Shown piece after piece: positions 6,057-13,806 of a stretch of 17,948 nt of DNA (position 1 is its first letter; each line of letters starts with the position of its first letter). This stretch comes from Nanobdellota archaeon (lineage in GTDB: Archaea; Nanobdellota; Nanobdellia; Woesearchaeales; GW2011-AR9). The DNA is taken from assembly GCA_018812355.1 (NCBI GenBank), contig JAHJDQ010000077.1:1-17948 (forward strand). Direction: 5' to 3'. A program made the translations under genes and the position numbers. The notes beneath the pieces are model-generated. The model was not told where the DNA came from and ran no database searches. It was given only the letters and a program-made list of their open reading frames with translations.

Positions 6057-7178
6057 CTATTCTTTCTTAAAGTTTACTAAACTAGTTTGGTTCTCGTCAA
6101 CTGGTTTATTTTCAGTTTTCCCTACCTGCTTTTTTGCAATAGCTTTAAACTGTTCCCCATGAATCTTTATAACGAATTCATGCAACAAATTTTGAGTTTG
6201 TAATTTCTTCCAAATGATCCTATATTTAGGATTAGGCGAATTTTCTCCTTCAATAATCTTCACTTCAGTCAATAGAGAAATTGCATGTAATGCTGATCTA
6301 ACTATTTTATAGGTGATTAATTCTTTATCGTCAGGAAAAGTTGGAAGTCTATAATTATCTCTAATGTAATCACAAATTTCTTTAAGTGTAACCTCAATAA
6401 TCATATACCCATTATTCAATTGAGCTATAATTCTCTCTTTCTGATTGCTATTAGCTGATTCTGGAAGTATATACTGCCAGATAACAAACATAATCCATTC
6501 TATAGGTGCATTATCATCTTCTTTTTCTGCTAAATATAACTTGTATCTTGACATCAATTCAGCAAAATTTTGCATTTGATGAAATAAACCACCCCCCAAT
6601 TCAAATTCATTATTTATATCTGAATCTGTAAAATTACCTCTCTCTTTTACTATTCTCAAAACATATTTTGTTTCATCATTGGTAAAATCAAAACTCAAGA
6701 TTATTGCGTTATCATGAATTTTATTATCTTTTTCTAAAAGTTTAATAGCGACTCTTTTTTCTGTAGGGCATAATGTAAAAAAGTCGTGTGGTTCTGAAGC
6801 ATATTCCAATTGTTTTGCATATTTGTTAATTCCTTTATTAATCAAGTCTAGCACTTTGCTTAAATAAGTTTTAACATCTTCTCTTTTCAAATAATCTTCC
6901 CAACTTTCATCTTCAGTTCTACTTGGAGGAGCCATTAATCCTTTTTTCCCATCCCCAATAATATCAACATGTTTCTCATCTTTTGATTTAACTATTAAAT
7001 CAGGGGATGATCCTTTCCCTACTTTTCCTAAATAGCAAGTGTAACTCTCTTTTTTACTAAAAAACTCATAACAAGCAATTAATGCATTAATCAGATTCCT
7101 ATATTTTCTAATTTCCCCTACTTTTTTCTCTACAAGTTCTTCAAATATTTCTGTTTCTTTAGATTTCAACTTTGCCAT
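6057..7178 (-). CDS. Putative PD-(D/E)XK nuclease with C-terminal winged helix, unknown family
   Basis: A 373-residue protein that I do not recognise as a named family. Near residues 58-80, SSPDLIVKSKDEKHVDIIGDGKK has the spacing of a PD-(D/E)XK active site (PD, then D-x-K at the end of the next strand), which suggests a Mg-dependent nuclease. Around residues 265-315 (TLKEICDYIRDNYRLP to TEVKIIEG) the pattern resembles a winged helix. The last 30 residues are charged and probably disordered. It is the last gene of a three-gene minus-strand operon and overlaps the gene before it by about 20 bases. Two ATGs (7178, 7181) are adjacent; either is possible. The neighbouring restriction genes suggest a defence role, which is inference. 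Confidence 0.6.
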   Translation of the reverse strand: MAKLKSKETEIFEELVEKKVGEIRKYRNLINALIACYEFFSKKESYTCYLGKVGKGSSPDLIVKSKDEKHVDIIGDGKKGLMAPPSRTEDESWEDYLKREDVKTYLSKVLDLINKGINKYAKQLEYASEPHDFFTLCPTEKRVAIKLLEKDNKIHDNAIILSFDFTNDETKYVLRIVKERGNFTDSDINNEFELGGGLFHQMQNFAELMSRYKLYLAEKEDDNAPIEWIMFVIWQYILPESANSNQKERIIAQLNNGYMIIEVTLKEICDYIRDNYRLPTFPDDKELITYKIVRSALHAISLLTEVKIIEGENSPNPKYRIIWKKLQTQNLLHEFVIKIHGEQFKAIAKKQVGKTENKPVDENQTSLVNFKKE

Positions 7179-8271
7179 CATATTCCTCTAAAATATAATT
7201 TATTAAATTTACTAATGGAATTGTAGTAACTTGAAACTGTGGGATTATAGTGATTATTTTTGAATCATAAACACATATATCAATACTTGATCCCGTTTTA
7301 TAATCTACTAAAGATGCTTCAAAAAAGGGACCATTTCTAGAAAGAATAGTTACATCAGATTCTTTATAACTATTTAGATATTTTAGAAAAGAATCACAAT
7401 CTTCACTTTCAACAAAAGCTGGTTCATCAAGAATAATTTTAATGGAGGTAATCTTTCCATCTTTTCTTCTATTATTTGCTTCATTTAGTATGTCATAAGA
7501 TTGAAGATAAGTGTTAATTATTAAATCAATTAATGGATGCATATCCGAAAAAATAAAATCATCATAATATTGTACTTTTCCATCTCTTGAAAGTTGAATT
7601 CTACCTTTTTCCTCAACTCTAAATGTAATATTATCTAACCATAATCCTTTTTGTTTTGCTTCAGCGAATATGCTTTCAAAGTCTCTTTTTTTATAATGTC
7701 TTTCAGTTTCTTTTCCAGCATAGTATTTTTTTAGAATAAAGTCTTGTGAATAAACTTGTTCCCCAAACATATTGGTATTTTCAATTTGTTTGAGAATACC
7801 TCCCAATTGCTTTGCTCTTAAAAAAATTCTAGTTAGAAATGGATAATACCGATTAAAAAAAGAAAAAACATAATCTGATTCTTTAAAGTGGCTATTAGAT
7901 AAAACAATCACAAATGGAATTTTCTTAAATCTAAGAAAGTAAGTTATTCCTTGTGAGTTTTCACCAGATAGTTCTGATTCAAAGAACTCTTCATTACATT
8001 TAGGACATTTTTTCTTAAATTTATCTGGAAGACCAATCTCAAATTTATATAAACTAAACTTTTCTGTTTCGGATATTTGGTTTAATTTAGTGCCTTCAAA
8101 TTCGCTGGGTTTCCATTCCTCAAATATTTCTAAAAAAGAATATCTTTCATCTATAGCATAAAATGCCAACTTAATTGGTGCAACAGGTACTGGTGGAATT
8201 GAATCTAAGAAAAAGTTTATTTCTTTTTGATCTAAAAAAGTACCAATTCTAAGAGGAATTTCTTTTTTCAT
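7159..8271 (-). CDS. Unknown 370-residue protein with a zinc-knuckle half-site
   Basis: No recognised family. The visible feature is CPKCNEEF near residues 89-96, half of a zinc ribbon without an obvious second pair nearby, so metal binding may need a dimer or be absent. The protein is mixed alpha/beta, acidic-basic balanced, and has no signal peptide or membrane segment. It is the middle gene of the operon: it starts 46 bases after the end of the 281-residue gene and its end overlaps the putative nuclease gene. The tight packing implies that the three products work together. Confidence that it is a real gene is high; function is unknown. Confidence 0.7.
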   Translation of the reverse strand: MKKEIPLRIGTFLDQKEINFFLDSIPPVPVAPIKLAFYAIDERYSFLEIFEEWKPSEFEGTKLNQISETEKFSLYKFEIGLPDKFKKKCPKCNEEFFESELSGENSQGITYFLRFKKIPFVIVLSNSHFKESDYVFSFFNRYYPFLTRIFLRAKQLGGILKQIENTNMFGEQVYSQDFILKKYYAGKETERHYKKRDFESIFAEAKQKGLWLDNITFRVEEKGRIQLSRDGKVQYYDDFIFSDMHPLIDLIINTYLQSYDILNEANNRRKDGKITSIKIILDEPAFVESEDCDSFLKYLNSYKESDVTILSRNGPFFEASLVDYKTGSSIDICVYDSKIITIIPQFQVTTIPLVNLINYILEEYDGKVEI

Positions 8272-8317
8272 TCTATTTAAGACTAAATAATCAGTCCCAT
8301 TAAAAAAGATTACTAAT

Positions 8318-9163
8318 TTATTCCTCTTTTAATTGTTTTATTCTATCTTCAGTATCTTTGATTTGCTTTTCAAGATTATCTATTTGCTCTTGGGTAGCCA
8401 TCTTTAAACTAAGAAATTTGTCTTTCATTAACCACTTTTTTTTCAAAGATGTTAATTTTTCATCTAATTCAGAAAGTTCTTTTTCTTTTGATTTAATAAT
8501 TGTCTTAATCTCTCGGTCTGATTTAACATCTAAACAAACTCTTAGAATACCAAAAGCTTCCTTAATTCTTTTCTTAAATTCTTCTTCATTTAATTCAAAC
8601 ACAATTTCTAAAAGATTGACAGATGGTGTTTCTGAATAATAAGTGTTTTTAGATAATCTTTTTTCAGTTCCTTCTTCTCTTATTATATTCACCCAAGATA
8701 TAATTTGATCAACTATTTTATCGTTTATTTGATTAGAATTAGCATGAAATTCTACCTCATATTTTGGTGTTTGTGCCCAGTTATAATCTTTTATTTTTCT
8801 TGAAACTGTTATTTCCCAACCCCCATCTAATGAAAGCAACAATTCTGTTAATTTTTCTTTCTCATTTTTACAATACTTACTAAGTATATTTTTTAGAACA
8901 TCAACTGCTCCAACGTTATTAAAAGTCACTCCAATTCTACAATAATCTCTGTTGTCATCCCTATACAAGTCCATAAAAACATTAGGCACAGCAGCATTTT
9001 TCGCTTCTTTTGTGTCATCAAACTCTTTTAAAACAAACATTAACCAATCTTCTTGCGAAACTAATTCTAAAATTTCTTTATCTGTCCTATCAGGTACTAA
9101 AAGAATATCATCAACTACTTCTTTGGCAAATCTATACCATTTAATATATTTCTCTTTGTTCAT
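8318..9163 (-). CDS. Unknown 281-residue protein with C-terminal coiled coil
   Basis: First gene of the three-gene minus-strand operon; no recognised family. Residues 1-200 look like a globular alpha/beta domain. From about residue 210 to the end (SDREIKTIIKSKEKELSELDEKL, then IDNLEKQIKDTEDRIKQLKEE) there is a strong heptad pattern interrupted once, so an antiparallel or dimeric coiled coil is likely. A TATA-like element lies 27 bases before the ATG with no ribosome binding site, which supports this start and a leaderless mRNA. It may be the scaffold or sensor of the module (inference). Confidence 0.7.
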   Translation of the reverse strand: MNKEKYIKWYRFAKEVVDDILLVPDRTDKEILELVSQEDWLMFVLKEFDDTKEAKNAAVPNVFMDLYRDDNRDYCRIGVTFNNVGAVDVLKNILSKYCKNEKEKLTELLLSLDGGWEITVSRKIKDYNWAQTPKYEVEFHANSNQINDKIVDQIISWVNIIREEGTEKRLSKNTYYSETPSVNLLEIVFELNEEEFKKRIKEAFGILRVCLDVKSDREIKTIIKSKEKELSELDEKLTSLKKKWLMKDKFLSLKMATQEQIDNLEKQIKDTEDRIKQLKEE

Positions 9164-9183
9164 ATAATCTTGAGTTCTCTACT

Positions 9184-9197
9184 ATTTTAAATAATTT
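9184..9197 (-). promoter_or_regulatory. TATA-like element of the three-gene operon
   Basis: On the minus strand AAATTATTTAAAAT is centred 27 bases before the start codon at 9163, in line with a leaderless transcript. It directly abuts the right terminal arm. Confidence 0.45.
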
Positions 9198-9211
9198 ACT
9201 ACTAAAAAACC

Positions 9212-9469
9212 GATTCCCCCTTTAAAACAAAAAACTAATTAAAAATTAAACTACCCGATTCCCCCTGTCCTTCGGACTTTTACTCTGCTACGCAGTTATT
9301 AACTAAAACGATTCATTAAAAAAACTACGGCAATAGCATATATTTACGGTAACAAAAGACTTCTGCAGTTTAATATTCCCTTCGGGAATTTAACCCTTGA
9401 CCACGCTGCGCTCTCCCGCCATTTTTAAACTCCCTGCGGTCGTTAAAAATTCTGGTCGGGGTATTTAAC
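9212..9469. repeat. Right terminal arm of the Vsr/Dcm cassette
   Basis: About 260 non-coding bases. Two copies of GATTCCCCC (9212-9220, 9257-9265), then 9310-9324, 9329-9339, 9342-9348, 9349-9359 and 9461-9469 pair in reverse order with the left arm at 2844-3027. Unpaired insertions include the small hairpins GTCC-TTC-GGAC (9267-9276) and CTGC-TAC-GCAG (9286-9296), and a GC-rich piece at 9380-9455. No gene is visible. Confidence 0.8.
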
Positions 9470-9575
9470 ACGAATTAACCGAGAAATGGCTCGGCTCGCC
9501 ATTTCTCCAAATTCTTTAATGTTCCTCCGCTTCGCTACGGAACTTAAAGAACTTCGGTTAATTCGGATGTTAGTT
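9463..9575 (+). repeat. attC: attC-like cassette recombination site 3
   Basis: Boxes ATTTAAC and GTTAGTT. Arms A-CGAATTAACCGA and TCGGTTAATTCG-GAT pair. Hairpin 1 is GAGAAATGGC/GCCATTTCTC, the linker is TCCAAAT, and hairpin 2 joins TTCTTTAA-GTTCC with GGAAC-TTAAAGAA, followed by ACTTCGG. Length is 113 bases. Confidence 0.85.
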
Positions 9576-9619
9576 GCAATAAGTTTGGAGTCCTAAAAAG
9601 TGGAAGGGGCAAAATTGAT
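9569..9619. repeat. Left terminal arm of the HAD cassette
   Basis: 9569-9577 (GTTAGTTGC) pairs with 10428-10436; 9580-9593 (TAAGTTTGGAGTCC) with 10353-10366; 9607-9619 (GGGCAAAATTGAT) with 10296-10308. All three are perfect and in nested order. The arm stops ten bases before the TATA element. Confidence 0.85.
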
Positions 9620-9628
9620 ATTGATAAT

Positions 9629-9638
9629 ATTTATATAA
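9629..9638 (+). promoter_or_regulatory. TATA element of the HAD gene (leaderless)
   Basis: ATTTATATAA centred 26 bases before the ATG at 9660; no ribosome binding site lies between them. Confidence 0.65.
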
Positions 9639-9659
9639 TGTGCTTTCTTTTCAATAAAC

Positions 9660-10295
9660 ATGACTTACAAATTGATTTGTTTTGATATGGATGGAGTGAT
9701 ATTCAAAGATATTAATTTCTGGATGGAACTCCATAAGAAATTCGGAACTTTAGAGCAAGGTATAGAATTAACAAAAAAATATCTTCATACTGATTATGAT
9801 AGATTAGTGGAAGAAGTTGTTGTAAATTTATGGAAAGGCAAAGATGCAAAACCATATTACGACTTAGTTAATTCTATTGAATATCTTCCAGGAGTTAAAG
9901 AAACTTTTGCCCATCTCAAAACAAGAGGATATATGACTGCCATAATCAGCGCTTCAAGTATTGATGTTGCTAGAAGAGTTCAAAAAGACTATGGTATTGA
10001 TCATATTTTTGCAAATGAATTAGTAATAAGAGATGGAAAAGTCGCTGGCGAATTCATTTGGCCAATTGGCGCTGGAAAAGAAAAGAAAGCACAAATAATT
10101 CAAGATTTATGTTCAAATATAGGTATTTCACCAAAAGATGTAATCTATGTTGGTGATAGTGATACAGATATTGAAGCATTTAAAGAAGTAGGAATATCTA
10201 TCGCTTTTAATTCATCATCTGAAGAACTTAAAAAAGTTTCAAAGTATGTTGTAGATACACACAACTTAGCAGATGTCATTAAATATATTCCTTAA
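9660..10295 (+). CDS. HAD-superfamily phosphatase, phosphoserine-phosphatase-like
   Basis: A 211-residue haloacid dehalogenase-type hydrolase. Motif I is FDMDGV (nucleophile D9, general acid D11), motif II IISAS (S97), motif III a lysine in GKEKK (about 140-143), and motif IV VGDSDTD (D166, D170). The helical cap between residues 15 and 75 and the ISAS/GDSDTDIE pattern resemble the HAD-IB group that includes phosphoserine phosphatase (SerB). It should release phosphate from a small phosphorylated metabolite; the exact substrate is unknown. It is a single-gene cassette with its own promoter, in canonical orientation. The right terminal arm starts one base after its stop codon. Confidence 0.88.
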   Translation: MTYKLICFDMDGVIFKDINFWMELHKKFGTLEQGIELTKKYLHTDYDRLVEEVVVNLWKGKDAKPYYDLVNSIEYLPGVKETFAHLKTRGYMTAIISASSIDVARRVQKDYGIDHIFANELVIRDGKVAGEFIWPIGAGKEKKAQIIQDLCSNIGISPKDVIYVGDSDTDIEAFKEVGISIAFNSSSEELKKVSKYVVDTHNLADVIKYIP

Positions 10296-10436
10296 ATCAA
10301 TTTTGCCCTTTATTCTATGTCTTGATGTGTCGCATTCGCTCTTCTGATAGACGGACTCCAAACTTACTCTTCGGGTTTCGGCTTCGCCGACCGTTGCACT
10401 AACCCTCGGTCTCCGTTTCACTCCGACGCAACTAAC
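10296..10436. repeat. Right terminal arm of the HAD cassette
   Basis: Starts immediately after the stop codon. ATCAATTTTGCCC (10296-10308), GGACTCCAAACTTA (10353-10366) and GCAACTAAC (10428-10436) pair with 9569-9619. The unpaired insertions of 44 and 61 bases contain small hairpins such as GGCTTCGCC. No gene is visible. Confidence 0.85.
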
Positions 10437-10534
10437 AGCGATTAAGAGATTCCGAAGTCTTGCAGACTTCTCCATCCAAATTCGGTTTTGTGGGTTGCCT
10501 CAAAACCGAACTTCTCTTAATCGCGATGTTATAC
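10430..10534 (+). repeat. attC: attC-like cassette recombination site 4
   Basis: Boxes AACTAAC and GTTATAC. Arms GCGATTAAGAG and CTCTTAATCGC pair around hairpin 1 (GAAGTC/GACTTC), linker ATCCAAAT, hairpin 2 (TTCGGTTTTG/CAAAACCGAA, loop shared with attC1), then ACTTC. Confidence 0.85.
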
Positions 10535-10658
10535 GCAATTAAATTTTCACTTGTCTAAATCTCATTCTTCTTTTAGAAAAAGAAGCAAAAGGGGGGGAGT
10601 CCAGGTGCTACGCACATATAGTCTTTTACTTTGTAAAAGAAATTTATTAAGAGGGCGC
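10528..10658. repeat. Left terminal arm of the Lrp cassette
   Basis: 10528-10535 (GTTATACG) pairs with 12266-12273; 10539-10550 (TTAAATTTTCAC) with 12221-12232; 10593-10604 (GGGGGAGTCCAG) with 12166-12177; 10650-10658 with 12126-12134 (8 of 9). The local hairpin CTTCTTTT/AAAAGAAG (about 10567-10585) and GTGC-TAC-GCAC (10606-10616) sit between the paired segments. Confidence 0.75.
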
Positions 10659-11621
10659 TTAACTAAAAATCACTTTTGGAAGATTATGACTCGAGACTTC
10701 TTCCAATACCAAAAAAGAATTTATTATTTTAATTTCGTCATAAAAATCTTTTCTTATTTGATTAATGAATTCTCTTAAATCTGAAGAATCTTTAACCATA
10801 ACACCTATGTCAAAGTCATAAATTCCTGATTTGTTGTAATGATAATAAAAAATCACTTTCTTGCTTACTTTTAGATATGATTTTAATTTATCTTCTAATT
10901 CTTTTGCAGGTCTTCTTAATTTTATTTGTAATCCTTGCCATTCCAATCCAAAACGTTTATGATTAATAGAAATTGAATATCCTAAAATGATTTTATTCTT
11001 TTCCAAATTTTGAATTCTCTTTTTTATCGCATTTGCTGATAAATTCAAGTCGTGCGATAAATCAACATAACTTATTCTTGCATCTTCATTCAGTTTTTTT
11101 AATATTTTCAAATCAACTGTATCAACCTTAGTGTTTCCCTTAGATTTACTATTTGATATAGAAACACTTTCATCTATTATTTTATTAAAAAAATAATTTG
11201 ATTCTTGAAGATTCAAAATAAAATAATCTCCGACATTTTGCTCAAAAGAATTAAAGAACTTCCCAATAAAATCATTTAACTCAATATTTGATTTTGCAAA
11301 GATATCAAACGTTAAACTCCAATTTCCAGATAAAATTCCAATCCAACTTACAGATTTTTCTTTTTTTAGATATTCTATTATTTGACTTTCTTTTTCTTTG
11401 TCAATTTTGTCAAATTCTATGAAAACTACAAATTGCTGAAAACCTAAATATTCGTAGTCAATTGAAGTAATAAAATCTCTAATTATTCCTTGTTTGATTA
11501 GGTTTTGAATTCTATAGTAAACATTCTCTCTTGAAAGACGAACTTTTTTGCCCACTTGAGATAGTGGCAACCTTGAATTCTCTAACAATTCTTTCAGTAT
11601 TTTTTTATCTACCTTATCCAT
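10659..11621 (-). CDS. Tandem Lrp/AsnC-type transcription regulator
   Basis: A 320-residue protein made of two repeats of the Lrp/AsnC unit. Repeat 1 is a helix-turn-helix at residues 1-50 (VDKKILKELLENSRLPLSQV, then LSRENVYYRIQNLIKQGII) followed by an effector-like alpha/beta domain to about residue 155. Repeat 2 is VDTVDLKILKKLNEDARISY with LSANAIKKRIQNLEKNKIILGY at about 166-216, then a second alpha/beta domain. Ordinary Lrp proteins have one unit (about 150 residues); double units are common in archaea. It is divergent from the 120-residue gene across a 117-base region with an inverted repeat, so it probably controls both. A TATA element 26 bases before the ATG predicts a leaderless mRNA. 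Confidence 0.85.
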   Translation of the reverse strand: MDKVDKKILKELLENSRLPLSQVGKKVRLSRENVYYRIQNLIKQGIIRDFITSIDYEYLGFQQFVVFIEFDKIDKEKESQIIEYLKKEKSVSWIGILSGNWSLTFDIFAKSNIELNDFIGKFFNSFEQNVGDYFILNLQESNYFFNKIIDESVSISNSKSKGNTKVDTVDLKILKKLNEDARISYVDLSHDLNLSANAIKKRIQNLEKNKIILGYSISINHKRFGLEWQGLQIKLRRPAKELEDKLKSYLKVSKKVIFYYHYNKSGIYDFDIGVMVKDSSDLREFINQIRKDFYDEIKIINSFLVLEEVSSHNLPKVIFS

Positions 11622-11628
11622 ATTTATG

Positions 11629-11708
11629 ATAATGAACTATATGTATATAAATATTGCGTTTTCATAAAAAATAGAGCCAAACTATTTCTTATACTTTATG
11701 TTCATTAT
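11629..11708. promoter_or_regulatory. Divergent promoter region with inverted repeat, probable Lrp-type operator
   Basis: ATAATGAAC (11629-11637) and GTTCATTAT (11700-11708) are perfect inverted copies placed just inside each transcription unit. The leftward TATA element is ATTTATATAC (11643-11652), 26 bases from the regulator's ATG. The rightward one is probably CTTATACTTTA (11688-11698). A regulator bound to both copies would cover both promoters. Confidence 0.6.
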
Positions 11709-11738
11709 TTAATTAACTAAACTAGGAGAAAGATAAAA

Positions 11739-12101
11739 ATGCCACCAAGCGGATTTAGCCAAAAAGCAATAAATGGATTGCTTGACTTCGTAAGAGCAAA
11801 TTACGAAACAATTGCAGAGCAATATAGTGGAACTGATCTTTCTGAACAAGAGTTTCTCGAAAAAACCTCTGGTGAATTGGAAAAACAAGTAAGCGGAGTT
11901 TTAGCTGAAAGATTTCCAAATTCAGAACGACTTAACGGAGGAATCCAGGGATTAACAACTTTTGTTGCAGAATGTTACAGAGATCTTGCCCAAGAAATTT
12001 CTACTGGACAAGACAAATACCAAAGACCTGTAATTGATGGAAAAGCAATTCAAAAAGAACTTAACCAAATTGGAGACTATTTGGGCAAGTTTAAACTTTA
12101 A
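11739..12101 (+). CDS. Unknown 120-residue helical protein, possible target of the Lrp-type regulator
   Basis: No recognised family. The protein is mostly helical and acidic in its first half (residues 25-55), with a single cysteine and no membrane segment or signal peptide. It has the clearest ribosome binding site in the window: AGGAG ten bases before the ATG, in a leader of roughly 20 bases. Good translation signals and the divergent regulated promoter suggest an abundant, regulated product. Its codon use is less extreme in A/T than the restriction genes (for example many GGA and GAA, fewer ATA), which suits a host-like gene. Function is unknown. Confidence 0.7.
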   Translation: MPPSGFSQKAINGLLDFVRANYETIAEQYSGTDLSEQEFLEKTSGELEKQVSGVLAERFPNSERLNGGIQGLTTFVAECYRDLAQEISTGQDKYQRPVIDGKAIQKELNQIGDYLGKFKL

Positions 12102-12125
12102 TTTTTATTTTTTATTATAACAAAC

Positions 12126-12273
12126 GCACCCTCTATTTTCTTTTTAGAAAAAAGAAACAAAAAGTCTGGACTCCCCCTCGTCCTTCAGACATATAGACTC
12201 CTACGGAGAAATTTATTAACGTGAAAATTTAACTGAGCCTTCGGCTTTTTTTCTTGCAGAAAAAACGTATAAC
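12126..12273. repeat. Right terminal arm of the Lrp cassette
   Basis: Pairs with 10528-10658. It includes the hairpin TTTCTTTTT/AAAAAGAAA (about 12138-12157), CTGGACTCCCCC (12166-12177), GTGAAAATTTAA (12221-12232) and CGTATAAC (12266-12273). The piece ATATAG-ACT-CCTACGG-AGAAATTTATTAA is also repeated directly, with changes, in the left arm. No gene is visible. Confidence 0.75.
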
Positions 12274-12379
12274 AGGGCTTAAAGGGTTCGCTCGTTGCAC
12301 TTCGCTCTCCCAAATTAATTTCTCAGCCAGCTCGTAAACTCGCGGGAGAAATTAACTTCCCTTAAGCCCGATGTTAAGT
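12267..12379 (+). repeat. attC: attC-like cassette recombination site 5
   Basis: Boxes GTATAAC and GTTAAGT. Arms A-GGGCTTAAAGGG and CCCTTAAGCCC-GAT pair with one bulged A. The weak hairpin 1 contains GTTGCACTTCG; the linker is CCCAAAT; hairpin 2 is TTAATTTCTC/GAGAAATTAA, followed by ACTTC. Confidence 0.82.
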
Positions 12380-12438
12380 TCAATAAGCCTACGACGAGTA
12401 ATAGAAGTAAATTATTAATGACTTTAGGTGTTCGTTTC
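12373..12438. repeat. Left terminal arm of the 444-residue-protein cassette
   Basis: 12373-12381 (GTTAAGTTC) pairs with 13899-13907; 12384-12389 (TAAGCC) with 13837-13842; 12393-12399 (GACGAGT) with 13827-13833; 12426-12438 (AGGTGTTCGTTTC) with 13807-13819. All are perfect and nested. Confidence 0.82.
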
Positions 12439-12445
12439 TCGGAAA

Positions 12446-12455
12446 GTATTTAAAG
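12446..12455 (+). promoter_or_regulatory. TATA element of the 444-residue-protein gene
   Basis: GTATTTAAAG centred about 21 bases before the first of three consecutive ATG codons (12471, 12474, 12477). A start site 25 bases downstream would favour the second or third ATG of a leaderless mRNA. Confidence 0.5.
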
Positions 12456-12470
12456 TAGAAATCTTTACTT

Positions 12471-13805
12471 ATGATGATGACTAGCTTATCGCAAGAGGTG
12501 GATAAAATCCTAACTGATATTGAAAATGAAGAAAATTCTCTTAATCATATTAGATTATTGCAGAAACTAAAATTTAACATTATTCTTGAACAAAAAAGAA
12601 ACTTTAGGTCGCATTATAAAAAAGCATTAAAGAAAACATTATCTTATTTTAAAGAATTCAATGAATCTCTTAAAGATGAAGAAAATTTAATTGATTTTCT
12701 AAAGAAACATGGATATAATTTTGAGTTAGATGAACATTCTTTAGAAAAAATAGAATTCTATGCCCAATCACTAATTAAATTAAATAATAAACAAGAAGCA
12801 GAAGAAAATGTTGAGGAGTTAAGAAAATTAGTAGTAAAAGAAATTCAACATACAGATTATTTACTTCATATTCTTGATTATTATAATGGTAATTTAGACA
12901 ATAGATTAAAAATTCTTAACAAAAAAGTATCAGTAAGTAGTATTCCAGCAGTTCTTTCTTTAAAAGAATGTTATGAGATTTATAGGGGGATCAGGCCATT
13001 ATTTTTTTATCATGGAACTAGATTAACCACATTTGAAAGAATACTAAATAATAAACAACTTTCTCCAAAGAAACATTTTAATAAAAAGTTCGAAGAAGAA
13101 ATTGAACATTACAATAAAGTTAAATCCTTATTTGTATTTATCAAAGAAATTGAAAATATATTGAGTGAAGATATTGATTTAAGCCATGTCCAGAAAGTTG
13201 TTAATCATCTTAGAAAAAATAAATTCCTAAAACCTAATAAAAAAATAATTGATGGCATTCAAAAAGAAAAGAATAAAGAAAGAATAAAAGCAAAGTTAGG
13301 ATTACTATTAGAAGAACTAAACAAACTAAAAATAAAGTTAATAGGTGAAGAAGCTGATTTTTATTCTGTTTTTAGAATAAGAGACCCACACTTTGTTTTC
13401 TTTGGTGCTGAATACCCTTATGCTTGTCAGGAAAATTTTCAATCTTGCACTAATTATGCTGGAATTAATGGAGCTGTAATAGAATTCTATCCAAAAGTAT
13501 ATTCAAAATTGGATGTTGATTTAATGCGACCTAATTCAGAAAAAATCTTAGACCTAGCAGTTGGTACTTATAGAGAACATGCCCAAGTTCATGGTTTTTT
13601 AGGTCACGATTTAGCAACAAGAAAAAAAATTAATGTTAAATTTATTAGAAGAATTTATACAAACAATATCAAGGAATTTCAAAAAGCAATAACAAAAAGC
13701 GGTTTAAGTATTGAAATTCATCCTCTTAGTCATCATCATAAAGATTTCTTAGAAGTAATGGGCGAGATTCAAGCAATTCTAAAAAAGAATAAACTAATCT
13801 CTTAG
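12471..13805 (+). CDS. 444-residue protein with possible ADP-ribosyltransferase-like C-terminal half
   Basis: No definite family. Residues 1-155 are helical and highly charged. Residues 176-200 read LFFYHGTRLTTFERILNNKQLSP, which resembles the first strand and helix of ADP-ribosyltransferases of the H-Y-E/DarT group (strand ending in H-x-T, then a helix ending in I-L). Residues 205-290 are a helical insert. Residues 306-340 (PHFVFFGAEYPYACQENF, then GAVIEFY) and the strongly conserved-looking TYREHAQVHGFLGHD (366-380) could supply the remaining active-site residues, E369 being a candidate. If correct, it would transfer ADP-ribose from NAD to a protein or nucleic acid, as in toxins and anti-phage systems. 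It is a lone gene with its own promoter and no evident antitoxin. Confidence 0.5.
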   Translation: MMMTSLSQEVDKILTDIENEENSLNHIRLLQKLKFNIILEQKRNFRSHYKKALKKTLSYFKEFNESLKDEENLIDFLKKHGYNFELDEHSLEKIEFYAQSLIKLNNKQEAEENVEELRKLVVKEIQHTDYLLHILDYYNGNLDNRLKILNKKVSVSSIPAVLSLKECYEIYRGIRPLFFYHGTRLTTFERILNNKQLSPKKHFNKKFEEEIEHYNKVKSLFVFIKEIENILSEDIDLSHVQKVVNHLRKNKFLKPNKKIIDGIQKEKNKERIKAKLGLLLEELNKLKIKLIGEEADFYSVFRIRDPHFVFFGAEYPYACQENFQSCTNYAGINGAVIEFYPKVYSKLDVDLMRPNSEKILDLAVGTYREHAQVHGFLGHDLATRKKINVKFIRRIYTNNIKEFQKAITKSGLSIEIHPLSHHHKDFLEVMGEIQAILKKNKLIS

Positions 13806-13806
13806 G

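Noticed and set aside
10551..10778. Small frames within arms and attC sites (10551-10778, 10266-10475, 17668-17868)
   Set aside because: They cover inverted arms or attC palindromes and overlap real genes; no translation signals.
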